Below, piece by piece: positions 1 to 6,256 of a stretch of 13,146 bases of DNA. Source of the DNA: Mycobacterium sp. (GTDB taxonomy: Bacteria > Actinomycetota > Actinomycetes > Mycobacteriales > Mycobacteriaceae); contig JAHBAP020000284.1 in assembly GCA_018500005.2 (NCBI GenBank), forward strand, positions 1 to 13,146. Direction: 5' to 3'. The translations under genes and the position numbers were made by a program. Below the pieces are notes generated by a model. It did not search any database. It worked only from the letters and a program-made list of their open reading frames with translations, and was not told the origin of the DNA. The first letter of the stretch is position 1. Each line of letters opens with the position of its first letter.

Positions 1-10
1 CCCCCCCCCC
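1..10. other. Homopolymer of ten C at the contig edge
   Basis: The window begins with ten consecutive C, which read as poly-G on the minus strand at the growing 3' side of the MOSC gene. It would encode Gly-Gly-Gly in frame. A poly-G run at the very end of a contig is typical of dark-cycle artefacts in two-colour sequencing, so these bases and the last three codons of the partial gene should be treated with caution. A real G-rich codon run cannot be excluded. Confidence 0.5.
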
Positions 11-936
11 GCCGCAGATCCTGCCGTCACCGCCAACGCCACCGCCACCGCCGACCGGTTCGCCGGCTGCAGTCGCAGCACGTCGCCCTCGGCGATCCGC
101 CCGGCCGTCGCCACCGTCCCGTACACCCCCAAACACCGGTTGGCATGGGCAGCAACGGTTCTGGTGATCTGCAGGTCGCGCGCCAGGCCCGGCTGGTCGT
201 GGGTGGGCATGACGCACCGGATCGTCGGGATCATCGGCGCCAGCGCGGCGCCCGGCGCGTGCAGGACGCCGCCGCACCAGTTCAACTCGGGCTGAGCGGT
301 CGCGGCCGGGGAGTCGATCAGAAGAGTCGGCCGGAACCGGCGGACGTCGAACTGAGATCCGGGGGCCAATGCGGCCATGGCGGCCAGCGCCTGCTCGGTC
401 ATCAGGTGCACCGGGTAGGCGTCGACATAACTGCCGACCGGAGTGGCGTACCGGCTGATCTCAGCGAGCTTTTTCACCGGGAACATCGACAGGTCCGGTA
501 ATGGCTCGTCGGGGCCAAGGCCGAAGATCGTGCGCAGATCGGATTGGGTGGCCATCGCGGCGCGATAGGAGTCACGGTCGGCGATCGGCGGCAGCGGCCG
601 CAGTTCGACAGCGCGGTCGAGGTAGTCCGAGAGCACCGCGTGCACCGACGGGTCGGAACTGGACACCTCCCGGCCGTCGGGGAAACCGACGATCACCTCG
701 GGTGCATGACCGGGCCCGGCCTGCGGCGTCGGTTCGGCGGCGTAGCGGGCGGTGCACCACAGCAGAGCGGGCAGGCGTTTGGCGCTGGTGGTGGCGTCGG
801 ACTCGAGGTCGCGCACCGCCCAGGTCCGGTCGGCGTGCAGGCCCAACTCGCCGAAGCGGCCGGCGGAGATCCGTTCCCCGGCCATCGATTTCACCGGATA
901 CCGCCAGATCGACGTGACGCGGCCGGCTTCGATCAT
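1..936 (-). CDS. MOSC-domain protein (partial, 3' end missing)
   Basis: Hand translation of the minus strand from ATG at 936 gives 312 open codons with no stop before the contig edge, so the C-terminus is missing. It starts MIEAGRVTSIWRYPVKSM; the YPVKS motif near residues 13-17 is typical of the MOSC N-terminal beta-barrel domain. The C-terminal half has RRFRPTLLID (199-208) and IRCVMPTHD (239-247). In the MOSC/mARC family the cysteine of that last motif (here Cys241) is the expected molybdenum ligand, so a molybdenum-cofactor-dependent oxidoreductase or sulfur-carrier role is likely, but the substrate is unknown. The family normally ends just after a segment like GRIAEGDVLRL (279-289); the Ala/Val-rich stretch after it is low complexity and may be partly artefact. 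The start overlaps the upstream gene's stop as ATGA, suggesting translational coupling. Confidence 0.85.
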   Translation of the reverse strand, partial: MIEAGRVTSIWRYPVKSMAGERISAGRFGELGLHADRTWAVRDLESDATTSAKRLPALLWCTARYAAEPTPQAGPGHAPEVIVGFPDGREVSSSDPSVHAVLSDYLDRAVELRPLPPIADRDSYRAAMATQSDLRTIFGLGPDEPLPDLSMFPVKKLAEISRYATPVGSYVDAYPVHLMTEQALAAMAALAPGSQFDVRRFRPTLLIDSPAATAQPELNWCGGVLHAPGAALAPMIPTIRCVMPTHDQPGLARDLQITRTVAAHANRCLGVYGTVATAGRIAEGDVLRLQPANRSAVAVALAVTAGSAAGGG

Positions 937-1212
937 CCTTCGAGCCTAATCAGCGCCGCCCGAATCATGCACCACCATGTGATATCCGTTTCGACCCCCA
1001 GTTCCGCCGGCGTCGCGCGATCGGCATAACCGCCCGGCGTCCACCGGTGCAGCGCACTTTTCCAGATCAGCCGGAAGTCGCCATCGCCCTCGGGGCCCGC
1101 CTGTGTGCGCCTTTGCGGGCGGCATCGAGCAGGCGGTCGAGATCCCCGACGCCGTTGACACCCGACGTCACACCCGGGCGGCCAGCGCCACCGCCTCGTC
1201 GAGGAAGCCCAT
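933..1212 (-). pseudogene. Small gene of unknown function, apparently broken over three frames
   Basis: On the minus strand, protein-like sequence with very high GC at third codon positions moves between frames. An ATG at 1212 gives MGFLDEAVALAARV and then a stop at 1168-1170. From about 1171 a second frame reads TSGVNGVGDLDRLLDAARKG. From about 1100 the third frame reads EGDGDFRLIWKSALHRW and continues, including ETDITWWCMIRAALIRL, to a stop at 933-935. That stop overlaps the MOSC start as ATGA, which strongly suggests the last frame is a real gene end. Two small indels, near 1170 and near 1091-1106, would join the pieces into a protein of about 90 residues. I do not recognise the family. 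Either a decayed gene or assembly errors could explain this; a shorter intact ORF is a weaker alternative because the third frame has no ATG or GTG start close by. Confidence 0.42.
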
Positions 1213-1271
1213 CCCGCAACCCGAACCACCCGTTTTGGCCCTCCCAAACCCCTGATGGGACGATGGTGCCC

Positions 1272-2189
1272 ATGTATGACCAAGCGACCGGTTGGGACAC
1301 CAGTACCGACACCGCGGGCTACCGTATCGACCCGGTATTGGCCCGTAGTTGGCTTCTGGTCAACGGCGCCCAGTACGACAAGTTCGCCCCGGCCTCCCGG
1401 TCGAAGGCCGACATCGTGGTCCTCGATATCGAGGACGCCGTCGCCCCCAAGGGCAAGGCGGCCGCCCGCGAGAATGTGGTGCGTTGGCTCGCCGATGGCA
1501 AGAACGACTGGGTTCGCGTGAACGGGTTCGGCACCCAGTTCTGGGAAGACGACCTGGCCATGCTGTCCAAGACCACCGCCGGCGGGGTGATGCTGGCTAT
1601 GGTCGAGTCCGTCGACCATGTCACCGAGACCGCCAAGCGGCTACCCGACATCCCGATCGTCGCGTTGGTCGAGACCGCCCGCGGCCTGGAGCGCATCACC
1701 GAGATCGCCGCCGCCAAGGGCACCTTCCGACTGGCCTTCGGTATCGGCGACTTCCGCCGCGACACCGGCTTCGGAGAAAACCCCACCACCTTGGCCTACG
1801 CCCGATCCCGGTTCACCATCGCCGCCAAGGCTGCGCATCTTCCCGGCGCGATCGACGGACCCACCGTGGGCTCCAGTGCACTCAAGCTCAGCGAGGCCAC
1901 CGCGGTCTCGGCGGAGTTCGGGATGACCGGCAAGATCTGTCTCACACCGGACCAGTGCCCGACGGTCAACGAAGGTCTGGCGCCTTCGCAGGAGGAGATC
2001 ACCTGGGCGCAGGAGTTCTTCGCCGAATACGAGCGCGACGGCGGCGAGATCCGAAACGGTTCGGACCTTCCGCGTATCGCGCGCGCCACGAAGATCCTCA
2101 ACCTCGCCCGCGCCTACGGGATCCAGGTGTCCGAGTTCGACGACCAAGCCGTCCACGTTGCCGCACCGTCCGACACCTACCACTACTGA
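1272..2189 (+). CDS. HpcH/HpaI aldolase / citrate lyase beta-like protein (CitE family)
   Basis: A 305-residue TIM-barrel protein of the HpcH/HpaI aldolase/CitE family, which cleaves or forms C-C bonds in CoA esters or 2-oxo acids with a divalent metal. Visible family marks are LDIEDAVAPKGKAAAR (51-66), RVNG (82-85), the metal-binding Glu of ALVETARGLE (Glu134) and the Asp of FGIGDFRRD (Asp160). It resembles M. tuberculosis Rv3075c in length and sequence style, from memory. Stand-alone CitE-like proteins are often not part of citrate lyase, and no citD/citF genes are present, so the substrate is open. The ATG at 1272 is preferred because GATGG lies 5 nt before it; ATG 1263, in frame and three codons longer, is the alternative. 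It is divergent from the broken gene at 933-1212 and convergent with the R2-like oxidase. Confidence 0.88.
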   Translation: MYDQATGWDTSTDTAGYRIDPVLARSWLLVNGAQYDKFAPASRSKADIVVLDIEDAVAPKGKAAARENVVRWLADGKNDWVRVNGFGTQFWEDDLAMLSKTTAGGVMLAMVESVDHVTETAKRLPDIPIVALVETARGLERITEIAAAKGTFRLAFGIGDFRRDTGFGENPTTLAYARSRFTIAAKAAHLPGAIDGPTVGSSALKLSEATAVSAEFGMTGKICLTPDQCPTVNEGLAPSQEEITWAQEFFAEYERDGGEIRNGSDLPRIARATKILNLARAYGIQVSEFDDQAVHVAAPSDTYHY

Positions 2190-2193
2190 CAGA

Positions 2194-2214
2194 GCGACCG
2201 GCGATCAAGGTCGC
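2194..2214. terminator. Hairpin between convergent genes, possible bidirectional terminator
   Basis: GCGACC (2194-2199) and GGTCGC (2209-2214) form a perfect 6-bp GC-rich stem with a 9-nt loop. It sits in the 34-bp gap between the convergent stops of the CitE-like gene and the R2-like oxidase. There is no T-tract on either side, which is common for mycobacterial terminators, so the function is inferred from position only. Confidence 0.4.
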
Positions 2215-2223
2215 AAGGCAGAC

Positions 2224-3180
2224 CTAACCGCTCAGTGCCAGCTGATCCTCGGTGTGGAACTGCTCCTCGAGGGTTTCCGGCGAGGCGTCGCGGTCGATCA
2301 GTCGTAGATCGGCGCCGCGGGCCGACTCGATGGCGCCCAGTCGGCGGGTCAGTTTGTCCGCCGCGTAGGCGGCCATCTCCTCCGGGTCGATGTTGAACGG
2401 CGGGTTGTCGCCGAAGTCCTCCGAGCCGGCCGCAACAGTGCCCATCGCCAGCGGCATCAACTCGGTCATCCGATCGGTGACCACCTGCCACATGGCGTCG
2501 TCGGCGGCGACGTGGCGGCGGCAGGTGAAGGTTCCCCAGGCCATGTGGCGACGCTCGTCGTCGCCGATGTGCTTGATGATCTTCTGCATGCCGGGCAGGA
2601 TGCCGCGGCTGCTGCAGACCTTGCCCCAGCCGTAGTAGCCGGTCAGCGCCAAACAGCCCTCGACGACGTGGTTGTAGGTGACCGACGCCCGGACCTGGTT
2701 GGTGGGGCCGGGATCGTTTTCCAGGGCATGGAGGCTATCGGGCAGTTCGCGGGTGAAGATCTGGGTATAGGGCTCGTTGTACTCGACGTACTCGTGGAGG
2801 TCCTCGCTGACGCCCACCGCGTCGAACCAAAGCCGGAACGCCAGGGCGTGCTTGGCCTCCTCATAGACGAATTGCGTCAGGTACATCTCGTCGGCGAAGC
2901 GGCCCTCGGTGGCCATCGCGGCGACGAACGGCTGCAGGTCCTGGGTCACCGACTCCTCGCCGGCCAGGAATTGAGCGGCCAGCCTCTTGGTGTAGAAACG
3001 CTCGTCGTCGCTCATCGCGGCGAAGTCTTTCGCATCCTGACCGAAGTCGATGTCACCAGGGTTCCACTGCTTGGCATTGCCCTTGAGGAACAGCCGCATC
3101 GGGAACGAATCCCGGTTCAGGCCGCCCGCACCGAGGGAGGCATAGCCGCTTCGTTTGCCGTGTTCGATGCTTCGTGTCAT
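2224..3180 (-). CDS. R2-like ligand-binding oxidase (R2lox), Mn/Fe ferritin-fold protein
   Basis: A 318-residue protein clearly of the R2lox type, close to M. tuberculosis Rv0233 (314 aa), often annotated as ribonucleotide reductase beta subunit NrdB. All six expected metal ligands align with a constant +7 offset to Rv0233: Glu75, Glu108, His111, Glu174, Glu209 and His212. The residues that form the Val-Tyr ether cross-link in the family are also present (Val78 and Tyr169). R2lox proteins hold a heterodinuclear Mn/Fe site and bind a long-chain fatty acid; they are not thought to make the radical used by class I ribonucleotide reductase, and their natural reaction is unknown. No nrdA-like gene is nearby, in line with that. 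AAGGGAG lies 6 nt before the ATG at 3180 and supports this start. A -10-like TATGCT lies 54 nt upstream. Confidence 0.95.
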   Translation of the reverse strand: MTRSIEHGKRSGYASLGAGGLNRDSFPMRLFLKGNAKQWNPGDIDFGQDAKDFAAMSDDERFYTKRLAAQFLAGEESVTQDLQPFVAAMATEGRFADEMYLTQFVYEEAKHALAFRLWFDAVGVSEDLHEYVEYNEPYTQIFTRELPDSLHALENDPGPTNQVRASVTYNHVVEGCLALTGYYGWGKVCSSRGILPGMQKIIKHIGDDERRHMAWGTFTCRRHVAADDAMWQVVTDRMTELMPLAMGTVAAGSEDFGDNPPFNIDPEEMAAYAADKLTRRLGAIESARGADLRLIDRDASPETLEEQFHTEDQLALSG

Positions 3181-3233
3181 GAAAGGCTCCCTTGCCGACC
3201 GACTCTTGGCCTCCGCTTACCCCGCTTTAGGCC

Positions 3234-3239
3234 AGCATA
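3234..3239 (-). promoter_or_regulatory. Candidate -10 element for the R2-like oxidase
   Basis: TATGCT on the minus strand matches the mycobacterial SigA -10 pattern TAnnnT and lies in the 111-bp divergent spacer, 53 nt from the oxidase start. No good -35 is visible at 16-18 bp. A TATATC at 3255-3260 on the plus strand may serve the small membrane protein but ends in C rather than T. Confidence 0.25.
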
Positions 3240-3291
3240 GACACGGTTTTTGGGTATATCTGCCGACAACGGGAACTACAGTCAGGCAGCT

Positions 3292-3621
3292 ATGACGGCG
3301 TGGCCGAATTCGGTGCATTCCGGCGGGGAGTTGCGCAGGCTCAGCCGCAGGTACAGCACGGTCGGCGTCGATATCGCGCCCGAACGCCTGCGCGAGATCG
3401 CCGACGGCGCCCCGGCCACCGAAGGCGAGTGGGTCGACGTCACCTTCGCGATGGTGGCGACCAACCTGCAGATCGACGCGCGCCGGATCAAACGGGGCCG
3501 CGCCCGCCGCCGTCTGGTGCACTGGGGCATCGTCGCCGGGGCGGTCGTGGTGGCCCTCAACGTGCTGCTGTGCCTGGGTCTGTTGTTCTTCGTGATGACC
3601 CAGCACGCATCCCCGTATTAG
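3292..3621 (+). CDS. Small single-pass membrane protein of unknown function
   Basis: A 109-residue protein starting MTAWPNSVHSGGELRRL. The first 63 residues are soluble and include VGVDIAPERLREIADG; then comes a strongly basic stretch (RRIKRGRARRR, 64-74) and one hydrophobic helix at about 77-102, followed by a short tail. The charge pattern predicts an N-terminal cytoplasmic part and a C-terminus outside. ATG 3292 is chosen over an in-frame TTG at 3250 because the extra 14 residues do not look protein-like. I do not recognise the family; small mycobacterial membrane proteins of this shape are common and mostly uncharacterised. Its TAG stop overlaps the TAA stop of the convergent aminotransferase within the four bases 3618-3621. 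Confidence 0.72.
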   Translation: MTAWPNSVHSGGELRRLSRRYSTVGVDIAPERLREIADGAPATEGEWVDVTFAMVATNLQIDARRIKRGRARRRLVHWGIVAGAVVVALNVLLCLGLLFFVMTQHASPY

Positions 3622-5000
3622 CCGGTGACGTGCTCGTCGGCCACGCTCAGTGCCGAGTCCAGGACGGCGAGCCCCTCGGCGATCTCGGCGTCGGTGACAT
3701 TGCACGGCGGGCAGGCGTGGATGCGGTTGAAGTTGGCGAACGGCAGCATGCCGCCCGACTTGCACGCCGCCACAACGGCATTCATCGCGGGACTGGTGCC
3801 GCCGTAGGGTGCCAGCGGTTCGCGAGTGGTGGGATTGGCGACGAGTTCGATGGCCCAGAACACGCCCAGGCCGCGCACCTCGCCGACTGAGGGATGCTTG
3901 GCGGCCAACTCTCGCAGGCCCGGCCCGAGCACCTGCTCGCCGATGCGGGCGGCGTTGGCGATCATGCCCTCGTCCTCCATGGCGTTGATGGTCGCCACGG
4001 CCGCCGCGCAAGCCAGCGGATGCCCGGAGTAGGTCAGTCCGCCGGGGTAGGCGCGGTCCGCGAAGGTGGTGAAGATGGCGTCGTTGATCGCCACGCCGCC
4101 GAGGGGCACATAGCCGGAGGTGACGCCCTTGGCGAAGGTCATCAGGTCGGGCACGACATCGAAATTCTGGATGGCGAACCACTTGCCGGTGCGGCCGAAC
4201 CCGGCCATCACCTCATCGGCGATCATCACGATGCCATGCCGGTTGCAGATCTCCCGCACGCCTTCCATGTAGCCCGGCGGCGGCACCATGATGCCGGCGG
4301 TCCCCGGAACGGACTCGAGGATGATCGCGGCGATGGTCGTCGGGCCCTCATGGGCGACCAGGCGCTCGAGGTACTCCAAGGCGCGCTCGGATTCCTGCTG
4401 CTCGTTCTCGGCATAGAACGACGAGCGGTACAGGAAGGGTCCGTTGAAGTGCACGACGCCTGCGGCGCCGTAGTCACTGGGGTAGCGGCGCGGGTCCCCA
4501 GTGAGGTTGATGGCAGTGTCCGTGCCGCCGTGGTAGGAGCGGTAGCGGGAGAGCACCTTGCGCCGCCCGGTGTGCAGGCGGGCCATCCGCACCGCGTGCT
4601 CGACGGCGTCGGCGCCGGCATTGGTGAAGAACACGTGGTTCAGATCGCCGGGAGCGCGGTCGGCGATGAGCCGGGCCGCCTCGGAACGGGCTGCGTTGAC
4701 GTGCTGCGGGGCGATCGTGCACAGCTTGGCCGCCTGCTCGGCGATCGCGGCGACGACCTTGGGGTGCTGGTGACCGATGTTGGTGAAGACCAACTGTCCG
4801 GAGTAGTCCAGCAGTTTGTTGCCCTCACCGTCCCAGACGTAGGCGCCGTCGGCGGCGACGATCGTCATCGGGTTGATCTGCGCCTGCGCCGACCAGGAGT
4901 GGAAAACGTGCTGGCGGTCGAGTTCGTAGGCGCGGCGGCCCTCCGCGATCGCGGCCTGGATGTCCTGCCCGCTCGGCAGGGCCGTTTCGGTGGTGGTCAT
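3618..5000 (-). CDS. Class III PLP-dependent aminotransferase (Rv3329-like)
   Basis: A 460-residue fold-type I aminotransferase of class III (omega-amino acid/GABA/ornithine group). Marks in order: TNAGADAVEHAVRMAR (126-141), YHGGTD (156-161), ADEVMAGFGRTG (261-272) with the PLP-binding Asp262, and TFAKGVTSGYVPLGG (288-302) with the Schiff-base lysine Lys291. It resembles M. tuberculosis Rv3329 (438 aa), from memory. The reaction transfers an amino group between an amine or omega-amino acid and a 2-oxo acid; the substrate cannot be read from the sequence. The open frame extends to 5129, but ATG 5000 is chosen because the protein starts resembling the family there and a TAAACT -10 lies 8 nt upstream. 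A 10-bp inverted repeat at 5037-5079 sits just upstream of that promoter and may be its operator. Confidence 0.92.
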   Translation of the reverse strand: MTTTETALPSGQDIQAAIAEGRRAYELDRQHVFHSWSAQAQINPMTIVAADGAYVWDGEGNKLLDYSGQLVFTNIGHQHPKVVAAIAEQAAKLCTIAPQHVNAARSEAARLIADRAPGDLNHVFFTNAGADAVEHAVRMARLHTGRRKVLSRYRSYHGGTDTAINLTGDPRRYPSDYGAAGVVHFNGPFLYRSSFYAENEQQESERALEYLERLVAHEGPTTIAAIILESVPGTAGIMVPPPGYMEGVREICNRHGIVMIADEVMAGFGRTGKWFAIQNFDVVPDLMTFAKGVTSGYVPLGGVAINDAIFTTFADRAYPGGLTYSGHPLACAAAVATINAMEDEGMIANAARIGEQVLGPGLRELAAKHPSVGEVRGLGVFWAIELVANPTTREPLAPYGGTSPAMNAVVAACKSGGMLPFANFNRIHACPPCNVTDAEIAEGLAVLDSALSVADEHVTG

Positions 5001-5008
5001 GGGCCCGA

Positions 5009-5014
5009 AGTTTA
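5009..5014 (-). promoter_or_regulatory. Candidate -10 of the aminotransferase, nearly leaderless
   Basis: TAAACT on the minus strand fits TAnnnT and ends 8 nt before the ATG at 5000. With a start site 7-8 nt after the -10, the mRNA would begin at or one base before the start codon, and no Shine-Dalgarno sequence is visible, as expected for a leaderless transcript. This is inferred from spacing only. Confidence 0.4.
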
Positions 5015-5036
5015 GCCGGACTCCACTACCCCTGAC

Positions 5037-5079
5037 TTCGGTGCGCTGGCGTGCGCCTGCCGCTCGTTGGCGCACCGAA
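5037..5079. repeat. Perfect 10-bp inverted repeat upstream of the aminotransferase
   Basis: TTCGGTGCGC (5037-5046) and GCGCACCGAA (5070-5079) are exact reverse complements separated by 23 nt. The block lies 37-79 nt upstream of the aminotransferase start, immediately upstream of where its -35 would fall. Arm spacing near two to three helical turns fits an operator for a dimeric or tetrameric regulator; a long-loop RNA hairpin is possible but less likely if transcription begins at 5000. Confidence 0.5.
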
Positions 5080-5098
5080 ATCGCGAGGCGGGACCGGG

Positions 5099-5118
5099 CA
5101 ACCGTCCGGTGACGGTTG
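5099..5118. repeat. 8-bp hairpin with tetraloop in the divergent spacer
   Basis: CAACCGTC (5099-5106) and GACGGTTG (5111-5118) form a perfect 8-bp stem around CGGT. A second, shorter inverted repeat follows: ACCGT (5133-5137) and ACGGT (5144-5148). Both lie 140-190 nt upstream of the RipD-like gene. They may be regulator binding sites or an RNA hairpin; no direct evidence decides. The rest of the 285-bp spacer (5001-5285) shows no small gene that I can support. Confidence 0.45.
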
Positions 5119-5285
5119 GATGCCGACACGACACCGTTGCGTCACGGTTCGGCAACTCGCCCTGCGGCTATTCGACCAGGGCTAGTGGTGCGCAATCCCT
5201 TGTTGTAGAAGTGGTTGTAGTGACTGATGTGAAAGGGCAACAGTGCCGGAAATCCCGGACGAATGCCCAGAGAGGTGGAGTGGAC

Positions 5286-5789
5286 ATGAAGCGCATAGGT
5301 GCGGTCCAGCAGACGTTGGTCGGCCTGGTGCTGGTGATCCTGACGGCACTGGGACTGACCATGGGAGCCGGTACGGCCTCGGCCGCCCCGGTGACGCGGG
5401 AACAGGCCGTCCAGCTCGTCATCGCGCGGGGCCTGGCCCAGCGCGGGGTTCCCTACTCATGGGCGGGGGGCGGCATCGATGGACCCAGCTTGGGCAAGGG
5501 TGAAGGCGCGGAGATCGTCGGTTTCGACTCCTCGGGCCTGATTCAGTACGTCTACGCCGGCGTCAACGCCAAGCTGCCGCGCTCCTCCGGTGCGATGTAC
5601 AACGTCGGCCAGAAGGTCACGCCGGCCCAGGCGCTGCCCGGTGACCTGATCTTCTACGGCCCCGAGGGCACCACGACCGTGACCATGTTCCTGGGTAACA
5701 ATCAGATGCTCGAGGTCGGCGACGTCGTGACGGTGTCGCCGGTGCGAACCACCGACATGGCGCCGTACCTGGTTCGCATCATCGCCTGA
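5286..5789 (+). CDS. ripD: RipD-type secreted, catalytically inactive NlpC/P60 protein
   Basis: A 167-residue exported protein. Residues 1-33 form a signal peptide: basic MKR, a long hydrophobic core, then a likely signal peptidase I cut in ASA/APV after Ala33. The rest is an NlpC/P60 domain close to M. tuberculosis RipD (Rv1566c), with RGVPYSWAGGGI (53-64), LPRSSG (97-102) and PGDLIFYGPEG (118-128). The catalytic cysteine of the usual FDCSG motif is serine (Ser82 in FDSSG), and the catalytic histidine position is Thr131 (TVTMFLG). RipD itself has Ala and Ser there and binds peptidoglycan without cutting it, so this protein should be a cell-wall-binding pseudoenzyme. It lacks the Pro/Gln-rich C-terminal repeats of RipD. 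The start is fixed by GGTGGAG 5 nt before ATG 5286. It converges on the DUF4193 gene. Confidence 0.9.
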   Translation: MKRIGAVQQTLVGLVLVILTALGLTMGAGTASAAPVTREQAVQLVIARGLAQRGVPYSWAGGGIDGPSLGKGEGAEIVGFDSSGLIQYVYAGVNAKLPRSSGAMYNVGQKVTPAQALPGDLIFYGPEGTTTVTMFLGNNQMLEVGDVVTVSPVRTTDMAPYLVRIIA

Positions 5790-5830
5790 CAACAGCTCTA
5801 TCCAGCCGGCGCTGATTGGCCCCGGGCCCG

Positions 5831-6124
5831 CTAGGCGCAGTCGGTGCAGATCGACTCGCTGTTGCGGCCCCGGGCCAGTCGGCTTCGGTGGTGGACCAGA
5901 AAACAACTCCTGCAAGTGAATTCATCGTGCTGCTTGGGCAGCACCCGGACGATGAACTCCTCATCGGAAAGATCGGCCCCCGGCAGTACATAGGACTCGG
6001 CGACGTCGGGCTCATCGACGTCGATGACGCCCGTGGAAGCATCGCTGCGGCGCGCGGCCAGTTCATCGAGCGACTCGTCGGCGTCAACCGGCGCGCGACG
6101 GGGTGCGTCGTAGTCAACGGTCAT
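5831..6124 (-). CDS. DUF4193 zinc-ribbon-like protein (Rv2699c-like)
   Basis: A 97-residue acidic protein matching the actinobacterial DUF4193 family, as in M. tuberculosis Rv2699c. It starts MTVDYDAPRR, has an acidic middle (DVDEPDVAESYVLPGADLS, 35-53) and ends with two CxxC pairs: Cys71/Cys74 in FTCRSCFLVHHRSRLA and Cys93/Cys96 in ICTDC. The four cysteines predict a zinc ribbon. The family is highly conserved in Actinobacteria and its function is unknown; a role in nucleic-acid or protein binding is only inferred. An AAAGG sequence upstream of the ATG at 6124 is a likely ribosome binding site. The gene lies downstream of, and in the same direction as, the TesB-like gene, but a 124-bp gap suggests its own promoter. 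Confidence 0.93.
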   Translation of the reverse strand: MTVDYDAPRRAPVDADESLDELAARRSDASTGVIDVDEPDVAESYVLPGADLSDEEFIVRVLPKQHDEFTCRSCFLVHHRSRLARGRNSESICTDCA

Positions 6125-6214
6125 GATTCGTGCCTTTCGGGTTCGATCGCCCGTCCGTGCGGACCGGGCCGAATGCGGCTCATATTCCCCATACCCCCGC
6201 CGGGCTAAACACCC

Positions 6215-6256
6215 GACCTTTCGGTTAGGTCAAATTCCGCCGTTCAGGTCACATTC
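6215..6256. repeat. Short inverted and direct repeats after the thioesterase gene
   Basis: GACCT (6215-6219) and AGGTC (6227-6231) form a 5-bp inverted repeat with a 7-nt loop, and AGGTCAAATTC (6227-6237) recurs with one change as AGGTCACATTC (6246-6256). The second copy covers the stop codon of the TesB-like gene. The hairpin could be a weak terminator for that gene; there is no T-tract. Repeats this short can arise by chance. Confidence 0.25.

Noticed and set aside
1047..1271. N-terminal extension of 75 codons of the CitE-like protein
   Set aside because: The extension is Pro/Arg/Ser-rich and lies antisense to the broken gene at 933-1212; the family begins near ATG 1272.
2224..3180. Annotation as true ribonucleotide reductase beta subunit
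   Set aside because: Length, the Val78/Tyr169 pair and overall similarity fit the R2-like ligand-binding oxidase, and no nrdA-like gene is nearby.
3268..3280. GGGAAC before the small membrane gene, similar to an ECF sigma (SigE/SigH) -35
   Set aside because: A matching -10 (GTT type) would have to fall at or inside the start of the gene, and none is convincing.
3217..4182. Long open frame of 321 codons on the minus strand, overlapping the aminotransferase
   Set aside because: It is Arg/Gly/His-rich shadow translation in another frame of the same strand as the aminotransferase, whose motifs are complete.
5201..5225. Two TTGTAG copies 12 bp apart upstream of the RipD-like gene
   Set aside because: Too short for a repeat call, and neither fits TAnnnT with a plausible -35, so no promoter is claimed.
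5811..5833. GGCCCCGGGCC near the convergent stops of ripD and the DUF4193 gene
   Set aside because: The palindrome leaves a loop of a single base, too tight for an RNA hairpin terminator.
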